Notes under the pieces: model-generated | Databases searched by the model: none | Told to the model about the DNA's origin: nothing | The model's input: the letters and a program-made list of their open reading frames with translations, nothing else | Source: Planctomycetota bacterium | Lineage (GTDB): Bacteria > Planctomycetota > UBA1135 > UBA2386 | Direction of reading: 5' to 3' | DNA length: 64,000 nt | Assembly (NCBI GenBank): GCA_016716265.1 | Contig: JADJWQ010000006.1 | Span: 2,693,501-2,757,500 of the forward strand | Made by a program: the position numbers and the translations under genes | Part shown: positions 1 to 8,985 of the stretch, one piece after another | How the letters are laid out: every line of letters starts with the position of its first letter | Position numbering within the stretch: position 1 is the first letter of the stretch

Positions 1-1247
1 TCGATCGAATCGCGCTCCTCCTCCGCCGTGGCGGCGTACAGCTGCTCGACGATCGCGACGAGAGGATCGGCGACGGTCGGAGAGCGCGGGTTCGCGAGCT
101 TCTCCAGAGCCTTGCGCAGAGGAGGGCTCAGGAGATCCGCGAAGGCGGGCTGATCCGGTTCCGACGGCTCCTCGTCCAGCAGTGCCTTCGCCGCATCGGG
201 TTCTTGGTCGTCGAGCCGGGTCTGAACGTCGAGCGCGTCGTAGTCAGCAACGAGACCGGGATGCTCGTCCTGCAGGTACTTCTGGATCCGGGTGCCGAGA
301 CCGTCGCGGCTCTCCGTGTCCTTCGCGAAAATCTGTTCCCAGATGCTGAGGGGGACGGCGCTGAAGCGCTCGACCGAGGGCGCGGCGAGCAGCGCCGCCA
401 ACGCAGTCCGCCACCGCTCCTGTTGCGAGGAGTCGAAGTACTCCCCCGACTCGTTCCGGAACTCCGTCGCCAGGATCCGGCGCCCGATGTCCTCCTCGTC
501 CAGGTCCTTGCCAGCCGGGTTGTAGAAGTTCGCCATCCGAACGTTCTGCGTCAGGCGCTTGGTCTCCTGGCCTCCGGCGACATCGAACAGGTCGTCGTCG
601 GGGAACAGGAGCAGGTGAGGAAGGCAGCTCTCGACGGCGTCGTGGACCTCGTGCTGCGAGACCGCGCGTGCGTCTCTGCCCAGAGCCGATGCACATTGGA
701 CTACGAAGTCGACCCACGTGCGCAGGGCGACCTGCCCACTCTCGCGGTCGTAGACGTGGAAGATCCTCTCCAGAACCTGGATCAATTCCTCCGGAGCGGA
801 TCGGTCCTCGGTGGCGCTCGCGAGCCGCCACGCGATCGACGTCAATTCGCGACGCCTGCCCTCTCCACCGTCGTCGACGTTGGGTTTCAGCAGCGTACCG
901 TCCTTCACGAGGTGCATGTTACGGAGGCTCTGCGCCTCCGCCTGCCCCTCGACGTCGAAGATCACGACTCCGGCCGCGCTCGTGTTCCGGTATTGGACGA
1001 GCGTCTCGCCCTCGGCCAGGAACCACTCGGTCGGGCAATCCGGCCACGGAACGTGCGTGCCGATCTTCAGGGCGACCCCCGTGCCGACGACCACAGCGTC
1101 GGAGGCCAGGTGGCGCATCGCGACTTCGATCTCTGGCCGCTCGAAGCCGACGAGCCGGAGCATCGGTGCGCCCGTGCGACGCGATCCGAGCTCCGCGGCA
1201 ACCAATCGGGCCAGACTGAGTCCGACGACTCGCGGTGAGGAGCTCAT
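1..1247 (-). CDS. Third gene of a coupled three-gene, defence-like operon (partial)
   Basis: The frame starts at ATG 1247 and is still open at base 1, so at least 415 residues are present and the C-terminus lies outside the window. The start overlaps the stop of the preceding gene by four bases (ATGA, 1244-1247), which indicates translational coupling. The visible part is soluble, with no signal peptide or membrane segment, and begins MSSSPRVVGLSLARLVAAEL; the last visible stretch is rich in Asp and Glu. I recognise no domain. In dptFGH-type phosphorothioation restriction operons the third gene is a very large ATPase whose motor domain would lie beyond this edge, but that comparison rests on gene order only. 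Open reading and coupling are seen; function is inferred weakly. Confidence 0.75.
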   Translation of the reverse strand, partial: MSSSPRVVGLSLARLVAAELGSRRTGAPMLRLVGFERPEIEVAMRHLASDAVVVGTGVALKIGTHVPWPDCPTEWFLAEGETLVQYRNTSAAGVVIFDVEGQAEAQSLRNMHLVKDGTLLKPNVDDGGEGRRRELTSIAWRLASATEDRSAPEELIQVLERIFHVYDRESGQVALRTWVDFVVQCASALGRDARAVSQHEVHDAVESCLPHLLLFPDDDLFDVAGGQETKRLTQNVRMANFYNPAGKDLDEEDIGRRILATEFRNESGEYFDSSQQERWRTALAALLAAPSVERFSAVPLSIWEQIFAKDTESRDGLGTRIQKYLQDEHPGLVADYDALDVQTRLDDQEPDAAKALLDEEPSEPDQPAFADLLSPPLRKALEKLANPRSPTVADPLVAIVEQLYAATAEEERDSI

Positions 1248-2656
1248 GATACGACCTCCGGACGCACCATGCGGGTCTGGTCCGAGTAGCGAACGAGCAT
1301 TCCCAGCGTGTCGAGACGATTTGCCAGCGCTTCCGCGTTGGCATCGAAATCCGACCGATCGAGGTGGCGAAGAGTGTCGGTCCGGGAGGCCGCTGCCTTG
1401 TCGACGATCAGCCCGAGCGAATCGAAGAGAACGTCCTGGCAGAATCGCTCGAATGAGACCTCCTGATCGAGAGTGGCGAGCAGGACCGACTCCAACAATT
1501 CGTTGCCGAGCACGAAGTGACGCTTTCCCGTCGTCGCATTGAGTCCGCCCACGGCCGCCATCGTCCCCGAGAAGAAACTCCTCGCGGCCTCGCGCCACTT
1601 GCTCGAACCGGTCTTCGCGAGTTCGTCGGGGAACTCGCGAGCTGCGACGTCGTTCAAGGCGTTCGCGATGTCGGCCCGTATACGCTCGTGCACCTCGCGA
1701 GAGCGCCGGCGGATCGGGCCGGGTCCGGTGCCCAGGTCGATCGGAATAGGAACTCGGGTCACGAGACGTTCCCCATCCGCTGTGCCCTCGAGCCAATGGC
1801 GTGCGACGTCGGCCTCGTAGCGGGCGAGACAGTACGGGACCCAGTGCATCAGGGCCTCGACGCGCTTCGCACGGGGGAGGTCGCGGCCGGCGATCCGGCT
1901 GACTCCCGCGCGCAGGAGTTCCACCCAAGGCGATCGTTGGTCGAAACCTCCTGTGCCGCCGTCGGTCGCGATGCAGTCCCTCTCGCCGATCTCCTCGAAC
2001 CGTTCGTCGAGCGCTCGATCGCGTGTGCCAAGCGCCCGGAACAGGTCACCGAGCGGGGTCTTGGAGTCACTCACCAGGCCGAGCAGGCTCTCGCGCGTCG
2101 AAGCCAAGCGGATCGCTCCGTCGGTGCGGAGGATCGCGTGGGCCAAGCCTCCCGCACCACGATAGAGGTATCGTTCGATGGAGACCCGCTTCCGGTCGGC
2201 ACCGATCTGCAGCGTCTCCTTCTCACCGTCCGACTTGCGCCCCTTACGGAACACGGCGTCATAGTGGATCAACTCCCCGACATACGGCTGGAGATGTTCT
2301 CCGTGCCACGGCGGTCGGCGCCGACGACCGGGAATGGGCACGCGCAGACCTCGAGCCAAAGCTGCAAGCGTCTCGATCGTCTCGGCGTCGCCGAGTTCCT
2401 TGACCTCTCGCGGCTCCAGCGCCCGCGGCTCACTCATCAGGCGTCGGGCGAAGTCGTGCGACCTGCGCTCGAGTCGCAGCGGCGAGCCGAACTCCGCGGG
2501 GAGGATCGTCCCGCGTTCCCCTGTCTTTCGAGTGTGGTCGTAGGTCCCCCTGAGGATCGCCAGAAGCTCCAGGCCGACGTAGAAGCCACGTCCCTGGTCG
2601 GCGAGCACCGCGCCGAACAGCCTGCGGACGACCAATTCGCCGAGTTTCTTGCTCAT
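1244..2656 (-). CDS. Unrecognised 470-residue protein of the defence-like operon
   Basis: I chose the ATG at 2656 because it overlaps the stop of the upstream ATPase gene by four bases (ATGA, 2653-2656); an in-frame start further up would run deep into that gene. The protein begins MSKKLGELVVRRLFGAVLAD, is soluble and highly charged, and shows no catalytic motif that I can name. It ends in a second ATGA overlap with the next gene. A DptG-like role (middle component of a dptFGH-type restriction complex) would fit the order and length, but the sequence alone does not show this. It could equally be the middle protein of another ATPase-based defence system. Confidence 0.8.
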   Translation of the reverse strand: MSKKLGELVVRRLFGAVLADQGRGFYVGLELLAILRGTYDHTRKTGERGTILPAEFGSPLRLERRSHDFARRLMSEPRALEPREVKELGDAETIETLAALARGLRVPIPGRRRRPPWHGEHLQPYVGELIHYDAVFRKGRKSDGEKETLQIGADRKRVSIERYLYRGAGGLAHAILRTDGAIRLASTRESLLGLVSDSKTPLGDLFRALGTRDRALDERFEEIGERDCIATDGGTGGFDQRSPWVELLRAGVSRIAGRDLPRAKRVEALMHWVPYCLARYEADVARHWLEGTADGERLVTRVPIPIDLGTGPGPIRRRSREVHERIRADIANALNDVAAREFPDELAKTGSSKWREAARSFFSGTMAAVGGLNATTGKRHFVLGNELLESVLLATLDQEVSFERFCQDVLFDSLGLIVDKAAASRTDTLRHLDRSDFDANAEALANRLDTLGMLVRYSDQTRMVRPEVVS

Positions 2657-4473
2657 GGCTGTCCCTCGCACACGATGTCGCCGTCGGCCTTGACGAGGAT
2701 CTTGAGAAGTCGGTCGCGGTGGATCACGAGGATCTCGTCCTCGTCCTCGGACCGCAGATCCGCGAGTTGGCTGAGCCGTGCGAGGATCCGACGGATGTCG
2801 CCCTGGTAGAAGCGGCGGCAGGCGAGACCGTGCGCCGAGCGCATCACGAATTCGAATTGCAGAAGATTGAGCTCGAGCGCGACCTCTCCGGCCTTCGGAG
2901 GTTGGAACAGGACCACGACGCGGCGGTCGAGCCAGTCGAGGGACCGCGGCAGGTCGGACGCGTCGTTCCAGGCGCTGTGCCAATGGGCTCGGCGAGAACA
3001 CAAGGTGATTCGGTTCACCGAGATCTGGTTGGCGACGATACTCGCGCTACCCGAGACGGCACCGTAGGCGGGGTCCACGACGACGAGTCCTGTGAGGCGT
3101 CGGCTGCCGCGCCGGACGTCCTGCACAGCCTCCAAGCCACGAACGACCTGCTCCGTGATCGCGCCGAGCTGCCTGGACTCCACGTCGCCGTCGAGCGCCT
3201 GCTGGAACTCCCTGAAGAACCGGAAGCCGATTCGCTCCGACCGCGCGACGACCGGGGCGTGGTCGTCAAGCATGCGCCGCCATTCATCGTCGCCGTCGAG
3301 ATCGAAGTAGTCACGCCGGCGCAGGAACGCGATGCGGGTTCGGTGCCGCCGAGCCTCTGTCTGAGCCTGCTTCCGCGTACGGGGCTTCGCGGAGTCGTTC
3401 GCTCCGGCCGTCTCCAACGCCCGTTCGGCGGCGGCGACGGCGATGAGGGATTCGTCCACGCTTCGGATCGAGACCCTGCCGGGGTCGAAGCGCGCCAGCG
3501 TGTCGAGCAACGGCAGTGTGGCCCGTTGGTCCTTCGACAAGGGCGGATCGAACAGGACCTGGAAGAACGGGCGGCGGTCCTCCCAGTCTCCGTCTCGCTC
3601 CCGGGCCGACGCGCCGTGCACCCGCCTGCAGTCGAGGCCACCGGTCACCAGAAACGCGGTCAGAATGAGGGCCTCGCGGATCGTGATCGTCGCTCCGGTC
3701 TGCTCCGCGACCCGTAGCAGCAGGCTGAGCCCATCGCGTCGGCGTTCGCCCCTGGTCTCGTCGTCTTCCCCTGCGAGCAGGCGGCGGTTGGCGACGATCG
3801 GACACTTGTCGGTCGCGGGGCAGGTCGCGCACACTCGCCATCGGCGGCCGTCCATGACCCACTGCTGCAACAGCTCGGACAAGAAACCGCCCTGCTCGCC
3901 GACGGTGATCGACTGGTGATTCAGGTCGATCACGTAGACGCCGGCGTGAATCGAAGTGCGACCCGAGCGCTGTGATGCCTCCAGGGTCTCCGAGAGATGA
4001 TCGAGCTGCCCTCTCGACCTCGAGATCACGTCTCGCAGTTTGCCCTCGTTCGCGCACACGATCGTCGTACGACCGTGACTGTCCATGGCACTCACGAGTC
4101 GCTCCACGGCCTCGTCTCGGAGCTCGCTCATGTCGCGCACGACGAAGAGTTCGCGGTCGTCGATCCTGCCGAGCGGCAGCTCTCCCGAGCCGAGCACGTT
4201 GAGGCGGCGCTGTGCCTCCCCGGAGTCGAGGCCGAGGAGCTTCTCTACCACGACTCGACACAGGTGTGTCTTGCCGTGACCCGCGTCGCCCGTCAGCACG
4301 ACGAGCCGCACGCTCCGATCGCTGATGAGCTCCAGCAGGTGGCGTTTCGCCCGGGTGTCGATAGAGCGTAGGTGCGACGAGTCGGCTCGCTCCTCGTAGA
4401 TCTGGTCGTGTCCCGCCTCGAAGGTCAGATACTGCGTGAGCTTCGTGACATGACTGTTGATCACGTCCGCCAT
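2653..4473 (-). CDS. P-loop ATPase, first gene of a defence-like operon (DptF-like candidate)
   Basis: A 606-residue protein with a clear Walker A motif GDAGHGKTH near residues 59-67, followed by hydrophobic strands (LFVVRDMSEL, TTIVCANEG) of the kind found in AAA/STAND-type NTPases. A Cys cluster, CATCPATDKCP, near residue 220 suggests a small metal-binding or structural motif. There is no membrane segment. It heads three genes joined by ATGA overlaps, so all three products probably act together. ATPase-headed three-gene operons of this kind include dptFGH, which cleaves DNA lacking phosphorothioate marks, but no dndBCDE modification genes are visible here. ATP binding is well supported by the motif; the defence role is inference. 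Confidence 0.85.
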   Translation of the reverse strand: MADVINSHVTKLTQYLTFEAGHDQIYEERADSSHLRSIDTRAKRHLLELISDRSVRLVVLTGDAGHGKTHLCRVVVEKLLGLDSGEAQRRLNVLGSGELPLGRIDDRELFVVRDMSELRDEAVERLVSAMDSHGRTTIVCANEGKLRDVISRSRGQLDHLSETLEASQRSGRTSIHAGVYVIDLNHQSITVGEQGGFLSELLQQWVMDGRRWRVCATCPATDKCPIVANRRLLAGEDDETRGERRRDGLSLLLRVAEQTGATITIREALILTAFLVTGGLDCRRVHGASARERDGDWEDRRPFFQVLFDPPLSKDQRATLPLLDTLARFDPGRVSIRSVDESLIAVAAAERALETAGANDSAKPRTRKQAQTEARRHRTRIAFLRRRDYFDLDGDDEWRRMLDDHAPVVARSERIGFRFFREFQQALDGDVESRQLGAITEQVVRGLEAVQDVRRGSRRLTGLVVVDPAYGAVSGSASIVANQISVNRITLCSRRAHWHSAWNDASDLPRSLDWLDRRVVVLFQPPKAGEVALELNLLQFEFVMRSAHGLACRRFYQGDIRRILARLSQLADLRSEDEDEILVIHRDRLLKILVKADGDIVCEGQP

Positions 4474-4726
4474 CGGCGCCTCGCTTCGCTCCGCTGGCCG
4501 GGGCCTCGCGATCGCGAACTGCAGCGTGCCCTGCCGCGACCCCTACCCGGCGCCAAAGTCCTCTGGACGGGCATGCTAACTCGGGAGTGTCGCGTTGTTT
4601 TCGCGCAACGCACACCTTCAGCCCGGTTTCCCGCCGCGGTGTCGGGACACTTCACGGGTTCAGGTTGCGTCGCAGGAATCGGTAGGCGCCGCGCCGCGGC
4701 CTAGCAGGGTGCCCGACGGAAGGGTC

Positions 4727-5206
4727 CTACCTTTCCCCGATCTCCCAGGGATCCGGCGCCGCGTGCTCGCGCCACCCCTGCGCGAGGCCGGTGACCAGCG
4801 CCTGCGCTTGGACGGTCGTCGGCATCGGTGCGCTGGTCAGATCCGCGAGCATGGCCGTCGCGCCCTGCCCGAGGACGGTCGTCGAAATCCACAAGCTGGC
4901 CGCTGGCTCCACCCGCCAGACACAGCCGGGGGCGAAGCTGGGCACGAACGGGACCGCGAAGCGCACGTGCTGCAGGCCGAGCACGATCACGCTCGGGGAC
5001 GAGGGCGCGTCCGGGTCGCAGACGCCGCGCTACACGCGGAACGCGAGCCAGCCGTTCGGCAGAAGGACCGCGTGATCGACCGCGCGGCCGCAGCCACCGC
5101 CGAGGTTGCGGACGGTGCCGGACTCGGCAACAAGCTGTGGGATGGCCGCCGGGGCGGCGAGCTGGGTGGCGAGGGCGACCGGGCGCAGGGTACTGGGCTT
5201 GGTCAT
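4727..5206 (-). pseudogene. Secreted-protein C-terminal domain gene interrupted by an amber codon
   Basis: Starting from ATG 5206 the frame reads MTKPSTLRPVALATQLAAPA and then GTVRNLGGGCG. It meets an in-frame TAG at 5030-5032 and continues in the same frame to TAG 4727, with motifs such as FAPGCVWRV. The GGGCG...APGC pattern resembles the C-terminal domain of the secreted repeat proteins elsewhere in this window (for example GAPGC in the protein at 19813). The reading frame is otherwise uniform across the stop, so one point change to TAG, or a base error, broke it. No transporter or catalytic motif is seen. It is probably a decaying stand-alone or truncated member of the lineage's secreted-protein family. 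Confidence 0.6.
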
Positions 5207-5525
5207 CGCCAAGTGGACTGCGCTACCAAGATAGCCCGGGCCAGGAGATCTGTTTGGGCCGAGGCTGCCGCGACTCCCGGCGGCGCTTGTCGCTTCCATC
5301 TGCCCGCTGCCCGCGGCTCGCGCCTCCCCCGCGGGCCGGTGACCGCAGATGGGGCGCTCGGCAGTGCAGCAGTGCGCGCGCCCGGCAGAGGGCCGGTACC
5401 TGCACGGGGGACTCCCCGATGGCGCTGGCGGTGCCTTCGGGGAGAGGTGCGGAGCGGTGGGGCGGGGCTCGCGAGCTGCGGATCGCCCGACCGTGGGGAA
5501 CCCTCGTGGGACCGGAGGACCGACG
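5207..5525. other. Divergent intergenic region, nothing recognised
   Basis: This 319-bp, very GC-rich stretch lies between the divergent broken genes at 5206 and 5526. The only signal I see is a good ribosome-binding sequence, GGACCGGAGGACC, just before the ATG at 5526. No promoter, repeat or small gene could be supported. Confidence 0.5.
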
Positions 5526-6080
5526 ATGCACGACTCAAGTCCGCACCCGTAGCTCGAGGACACGCTCCTCGGCGCCGTTGGCCGGGGCGGTGCGCCTCGC
5601 GAGGTCGCCGCGGCGCTGGCGAGCCGCCGCCCCGACCACGCCACCGCGCTGCTGGAGTTCGCACGTGATCCGGTCTCGTCGGCCGTCAAGGGTCGGGAGG
5701 TCGACGACGGCGTACCGCTGCCCGAGCACATCGGCCCCCACTGGGTCGTTTCGCTGGCCGGGCGCAGGGCCATGGGTACGGTCTATACCGCGGTGCGCGT
5801 CGAACTCTGCCGCGAGGTGGCGCTGGAGGCCGTGCGCTCCGACGTGCTCGAGCAGCCCCAACTGCAGCGGCGCGTCGAATAGGGGGTCCGCAAGGTGTCG
5901 CGGCTCGACCACCCCGGCATCTGTCCGGTGTACGACGTCGGCGACGACGGCGGCCGGCCAAGGATGGCGATGCGGCGGATCCGCGGCCGCTCGCTCGCGG
6001 GTTCGATCGACACGGCGCGGCTCGCCGGGCCGCGCGGGCGGCCCGCGTCGCGGTGTGCCGGGCTCCGGCAGCTCGCGCGG
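5526..6080 (+). pseudogene. Ser/Thr protein kinase N-terminal remnant (fragment A)
   Basis: Starts at ATG 5526 behind GGAGG. The frame is broken by TAG at 5550-5552 and TAG at 5880-5882. Between them it reads as the N-lobe of a planctomycete Ser/Thr kinase: a decayed glycine loop (LAGRRAMGTVYTAV), EVALEAV where VALK would be expected, and then SRLDHPGICPVYDVGDDGG, the typical lead into the hinge. It fades after LAGPRGRPASR at about 6021-6053. The catalytic loop and DFG motif are missing here. The same LAGPR..PASR segment opens the kinase fragment at 23191, so the two pieces are consecutive parts of one kinase type. The gene is not functional as it stands. Confidence 0.8.
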
Positions 6081-6177
6081 CGCCTCGAGGGCCGGCGAGC
6101 GGGCCGGCGCGTCGGCCACGCAGAGATCCCGAAGTCCGCCTTCCTGGGTGTGCTCTCTGCCGCCCACGACGCCTGAT

Positions 6178-6527
6178 TCAGTCGACCACGAGGAACGCGG
6201 TCTACCGGGTCGGCCACGAACTCCTCGAGACGGGACCGGACGTCGCGCAGCAGCGCCTCGATCGCTGCCGTCGGGCAGTTCCCGCGCGATCCACACGACC
6301 TTCAGGGGGGTGTCCGAACGCAGTGCTCCGGTGAAGGAAGTCGACGGCCTTGGTGACAATCGTATAGCGGTGACGATCGTATAGCCGCCGCTCTTGGCGT
6401 GCTCCCAGATCGAGGTGTCGCTGGACCGGTCCATCCCCAGCAGAGCGACGTGGCTCGAATCCGGAAAGACATCCGCCAGCGCGGCGACCAGCCGGCGGGA
6501 GAGGTTCTGGTCGAACAGGAGCTTCAC
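6178..6527 (-). pseudogene. DUF5615 (PIN-like) toxin, broken by a 17-bp tandem duplication
   Basis: GTG 6527 overlaps the stop of the antitoxin remnant (GTGA). The N-terminus MKLLFDQNLSRRLVAALADV followed by MDRSSDTSIWEHAKSGGYTIVT is diagnostic of DUF5615 PIN-like toxins. The frame then breaks because GGTGACAATCGTATAGC (6352-6368) and GGTGACGATCGTATAGC (6369-6385) are a 17-bp tandem duplication. Past it, other frames carry the expected continuation (KVVWI, AIEALLRDVRSRLEEFVADP), and the usual ending can be read up to TCA 6178 if one more base is lost. At least two frame-changing lesions are therefore present and the toxin is dead. Confidence 0.8.
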
Positions 6528-6637
6528 GCCGGCAGCCTCGCCAGGCGGCGCTCACGATCCGCGGCGAACTCAAGGCAAGCCAGGATGTCCTCCTCGGTCG
6601 GCTCCGGGAAGTCGGCCAGGATCTCCTGGTGGGTCAT
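6524..6637 (-). pseudogene. DUF433-type antitoxin, C-terminal remnant
   Basis: A 37-codon frame (ATG 6637 to TGA 6524) reads MTHQEILADFPEPTEEDILA and then LEFAADRERRL, which is the C-terminal third of DUF433 antitoxins (EEILADYP.LT.EDI.AAL.YAA). The N-terminal helix-turn-helix part is missing: the sequence upstream changes abruptly to an IS91-like transposase fragment at about 6647. It overlaps the DUF5615 toxin start by GTGA, the usual antitoxin-toxin arrangement. The element boundary suggests that the insertion or a later deletion removed the 5' part. As a free peptide it would not bind DNA. Confidence 0.7.
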
Positions 6638-6646
6638 GCCGGAGAC

Positions 6647-6915
6647 TACACTTGGTGGGAGCTACTCGTCCGCAGCTTCGGCATCGACGCCTCGGTGTGC
6701 CCGGTACTCAGACCCGCCGCAGGCTGCTCACCTGACCGCAGACAGCATTGCTGCAGCCTCCTGCGTAGGCTGCTCGGCTGCGTCTGCAGTGACCCGCTTC
6801 ACGGGTTCATCACCGGCACGCGCACGATCGTCAGGGTGCTGACTTGGCTCGACCTGCCGGCCGAACTCCCGCCGCTCGCCCCACCCCGGGCACCGCCCCA
6901 TGGGCCGGGGATCCG
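6647..6915 (+). mobile_element. IS91-like (Y2 transposase) C-terminal remnant, copy A
   Basis: Translates as YTWWELLVRSFGIDASVCPV, then after an insert as TRTIVRVLTWLDLPAELPPL. This is the zinc-ribbon tail of IS91-family transposases (consensus ...W.LL.RVFGID...CP.C...L.. I.DP..I..IL..L.LP). The second half of the zinc ribbon is separated from the first by a 76-bp palindromic insert (6730-6805). No catalytic tyrosine region is present. The left border abuts the antitoxin remnant; the right border fades near 6915. Confidence 0.75.
6730..6805 (+). repeat. Palindromic insert (REP/MITE-like) inside transposase copy A
   Basis: A roughly 76-bp segment between the RRLL and FIT codons of the transposase tail. 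It holds two hairpins: one from CAGCCTCCTGCG onward and one of the form ACCCGC-TTC-GCGGGT (slightly decayed here). The same insert sits at the same codon position in copies B and C and, partly, D. Confidence 0.65.
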
Positions 6916-6933
6916 CGCCGGCGATCGCGCGAA

Positions 6934-7398
6934 GCAGGCCCTCGCCGCCCGGACCTGTTCGAAGTCGCCGGCTCGGCGAATCCCCACTGGGTCCACAACC
7001 TCGACGTGTTCCTCGGCTCGACGACGGTCGAACGCCACCTGGCGCAGAGCCTGCGCGACTACGCCGGCCGCCTCAACCTCGCGCTGTTCTGCCTCGGACG
7101 GGGCCGCGACAGCTACCGTTTCGACCTCGCCGGCGACGCCGTCGCCTGGCACGTGAAGCTCTGCCACGTGCCGAGGCTCCCCCACCGCCTCCGCGCACGG
7201 GCCACGGGCAATCTGCCGACGGACCGGTCGCGCGAGTTTGCGGGCGCGACCTCCGTCTTCGTGGGATTGAGCCCCCCGGCCGCGGCCGAACACGGCACGC
7301 TCGAGGTCCACGTGCGCCGGCGCTCGAGCGGCGAGGAGGCCGTCGTCGAGTTCGACCTCGATGCACGCGCCGCCAGCCCGGGTTGCTACACGCGGTAG
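6934..7398 (+). pseudogene. 5'-truncated gene of unknown function
   Basis: A frame without a credible start reads DLFEVAGSANPHWVHNLDVF, then TTVERHLAQSLRDYAGRLNL and RGRDSYRFDLAGDAVAWHVK, ending at TAG 7398. The composition is protein-like (mixed hydrophobic and charged, strand-rich) and unlike the antisense frames. I do not recognise the family. The start is lost in the right border of IS91-like copy A, so this looks like the 3' half of a host gene cut by the element. No signal peptide or membrane segment can be judged. Confidence 0.5.
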
Positions 7399-7592
7399 CC
7401 GACCCGGCGTCCTTATCGTGGTGCGATTCGGCCGTTCGGGGCACGTCCGACCGGCTTGTGGTCCGACCAGCTTCCGAAGCCCTTTCGCAACGGGTCCGCT
7501 GCCCGCGCATGCGCGCATAGGGCGCGTGTCGCGCCGCGGCGAGGGGCATCAGAAGCCGACTCCAACCTGCCGCAGATGGCAGCATCGGACCA

Positions 7593-8921
7593 CTAGCGCC
7601 GGTCGCCCCGGGCGGCGACGCGGGGAGGATCGGTGGCGACGCGACCCGGGGTCGCGAGCTGGATGCGAGCGAACCCCGCCGCCCGGACCGCGGCCACCGT
7701 CGCGGCGACGTGCCCGTAGCTCACCCCCCGAGCGCACTCGATCCGCAGCGCGGGCAGCGCGCCGTCCGGATCGCTGCGCCGAGCCGCCCGGTTCCGCAGC
7801 GCGGCCTCGACCTCGCCGAGCGTCGTCAGTCGCTCGCCCTCGAGCTCCCAATGGACGAGCGGCGCTGCTGCCTCGAGCCCGCCGTCGACCGGGTCCACCC
7901 GCTGCACTGCACCCGAGCCCACGACCCGCAGCCGCACTCCCCAGGGATCGCGGACCGGCAACGACCAAGACGGCGTCCTCCCGACGCCGCGGATCTCGAG
8001 CCACGCGGGGTAGACGTCGACGAACGCGAAGCTGTTGCCGCCCGTTGGCGCGTCGACGAGACCGTGCAGCGTCACGTGATGCACGCCGTCCGCACGAGCG
8101 TACCCGCCGGCGTGGTGGTGACCGCAGAAGAACGCAGCGACGCTCGCGTGCCTGGCGAGCAGCGCCGCGATCTCCTCGTGGTTCCACAGCAGCAGCCCCG
8201 CATCCGCAGCTTCCGCGAGAACCGGCAGATGGCAGAACACGATGGCGCGCTCGCCCGCGGCGTCGGCTGCCGTCAGCGTGCGCTCCAGCCACGCCGCCTG
8301 CTCGGCGCCCACGCCTCCGTTGTAGCGGACCGCCACCCGCTCGCGGGCCCGCGGGTGTGCGTCGAGGAACTCCTGTACGCGCCGGCGCTGCGCCGGGCTC
8401 GGGTCGTCCGCCAGCACGTTGATGTCCATGCCGTCGAGCACCACGAAGCGCCAGCCAGCCACCACGAAGTCGTAGTACGCCCGGTCCATCCCGAGCCGTT
8501 CGAGCAGCGTCTCCCGCCCGACCGTCAGGCAGTGGTTGCCGACGACGTGCCGCACGGGATGCTCGAGCCCGCCGAGGACCTCGAGCACGCGATCCAGGTC
8601 CGCGAGCGAGCGCGCCCGGTCCGCGTAGCCGTCGACGATGTCCCCGAGCTGGATCGTGAACGCGAGCTGTTCGCCGTTCCACGCGGCGACACACTCGGCG
8701 AGCTTGCCCGTCGCCTCGCGGTAGCGGCGCGTTCCGGCGCTGTCCTTGTCGGCGTATTGGATGTCCGCAACGACACCGAAGGTGAACAGCGGTGCGCCTT
8801 CCGGCCGCGCGGGGAGCGGCTCGGCGGGCAACGACATCGGCAGCTCCGGCGGCGGAGGCTCCTGTGCGGACAGCGCCGCCACCAGCAGGACCAGGGACCA
8901 TGGCAGGTACATGGCCGCCAT
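7593..8921 (-). CDS. Secreted Mn-dependent ADP-ribose/CDP-alcohol diphosphatase-like phosphoesterase fused to an ExbD-like domain
   Basis: ATG 8921 (or ATG 8912) precedes a signal peptide, MYLPWSLVLLVAALSA|QE. The catalytic domain shows VVADIQYADKD, GDIVDGY, GNHC (in place of GNHE), FCHLP and FFCGHHHAGGYARADGVHH, in the order and form of metallophosphoesterases of the ADPRibase-Mn group, which hydrolyse ADP-ribose and CDP-alcohols with bound Mn. After about residue 370 comes LTTLGEVEAALRNRAAR and then SYGHVAATVAAVRAAGFARI, which matches the periplasmic part of ExbD/TolR proteins. An ExbD tail on a phosphoesterase is unusual. GNHC replaces a common metal-site neighbour, but the His is kept. 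Substrate is inferred from family resemblance. Confidence 0.85.
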   Translation of the reverse strand: MAAMYLPWSLVLLVAALSAQEPPPPELPMSLPAEPLPARPEGAPLFTFGVVADIQYADKDSAGTRRYREATGKLAECVAAWNGEQLAFTIQLGDIVDGYADRARSLADLDRVLEVLGGLEHPVRHVVGNHCLTVGRETLLERLGMDRAYYDFVVAGWRFVVLDGMDINVLADDPSPAQRRRVQEFLDAHPRARERVAVRYNGGVGAEQAAWLERTLTAADAAGERAIVFCHLPVLAEAADAGLLLWNHEEIAALLARHASVAAFFCGHHHAGGYARADGVHHVTLHGLVDAPTGGNSFAFVDVYPAWLEIRGVGRTPSWSLPVRDPWGVRLRVVGSGAVQRVDPVDGGLEAAAPLVHWELEGERLTTLGEVEAALRNRAARRSDPDGALPALRIECARGVSYGHVAATVAAVRAAGFARIQLATPGRVATDPPRVAARGDRR

Positions 8922-8985
8922 CTTGCCGCCGCCCGTGCCGGTCTGCACCGTCCGCGCTCCCCTCCCGATCCAAGGTAGTACGAAT

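Noticed and set aside
4474..4726. Possible small genes upstream of the left-edge operon.
   Set aside because: No frame has both a ribosome-binding site and protein-like composition; the short frames are antisense or Arg-rich.
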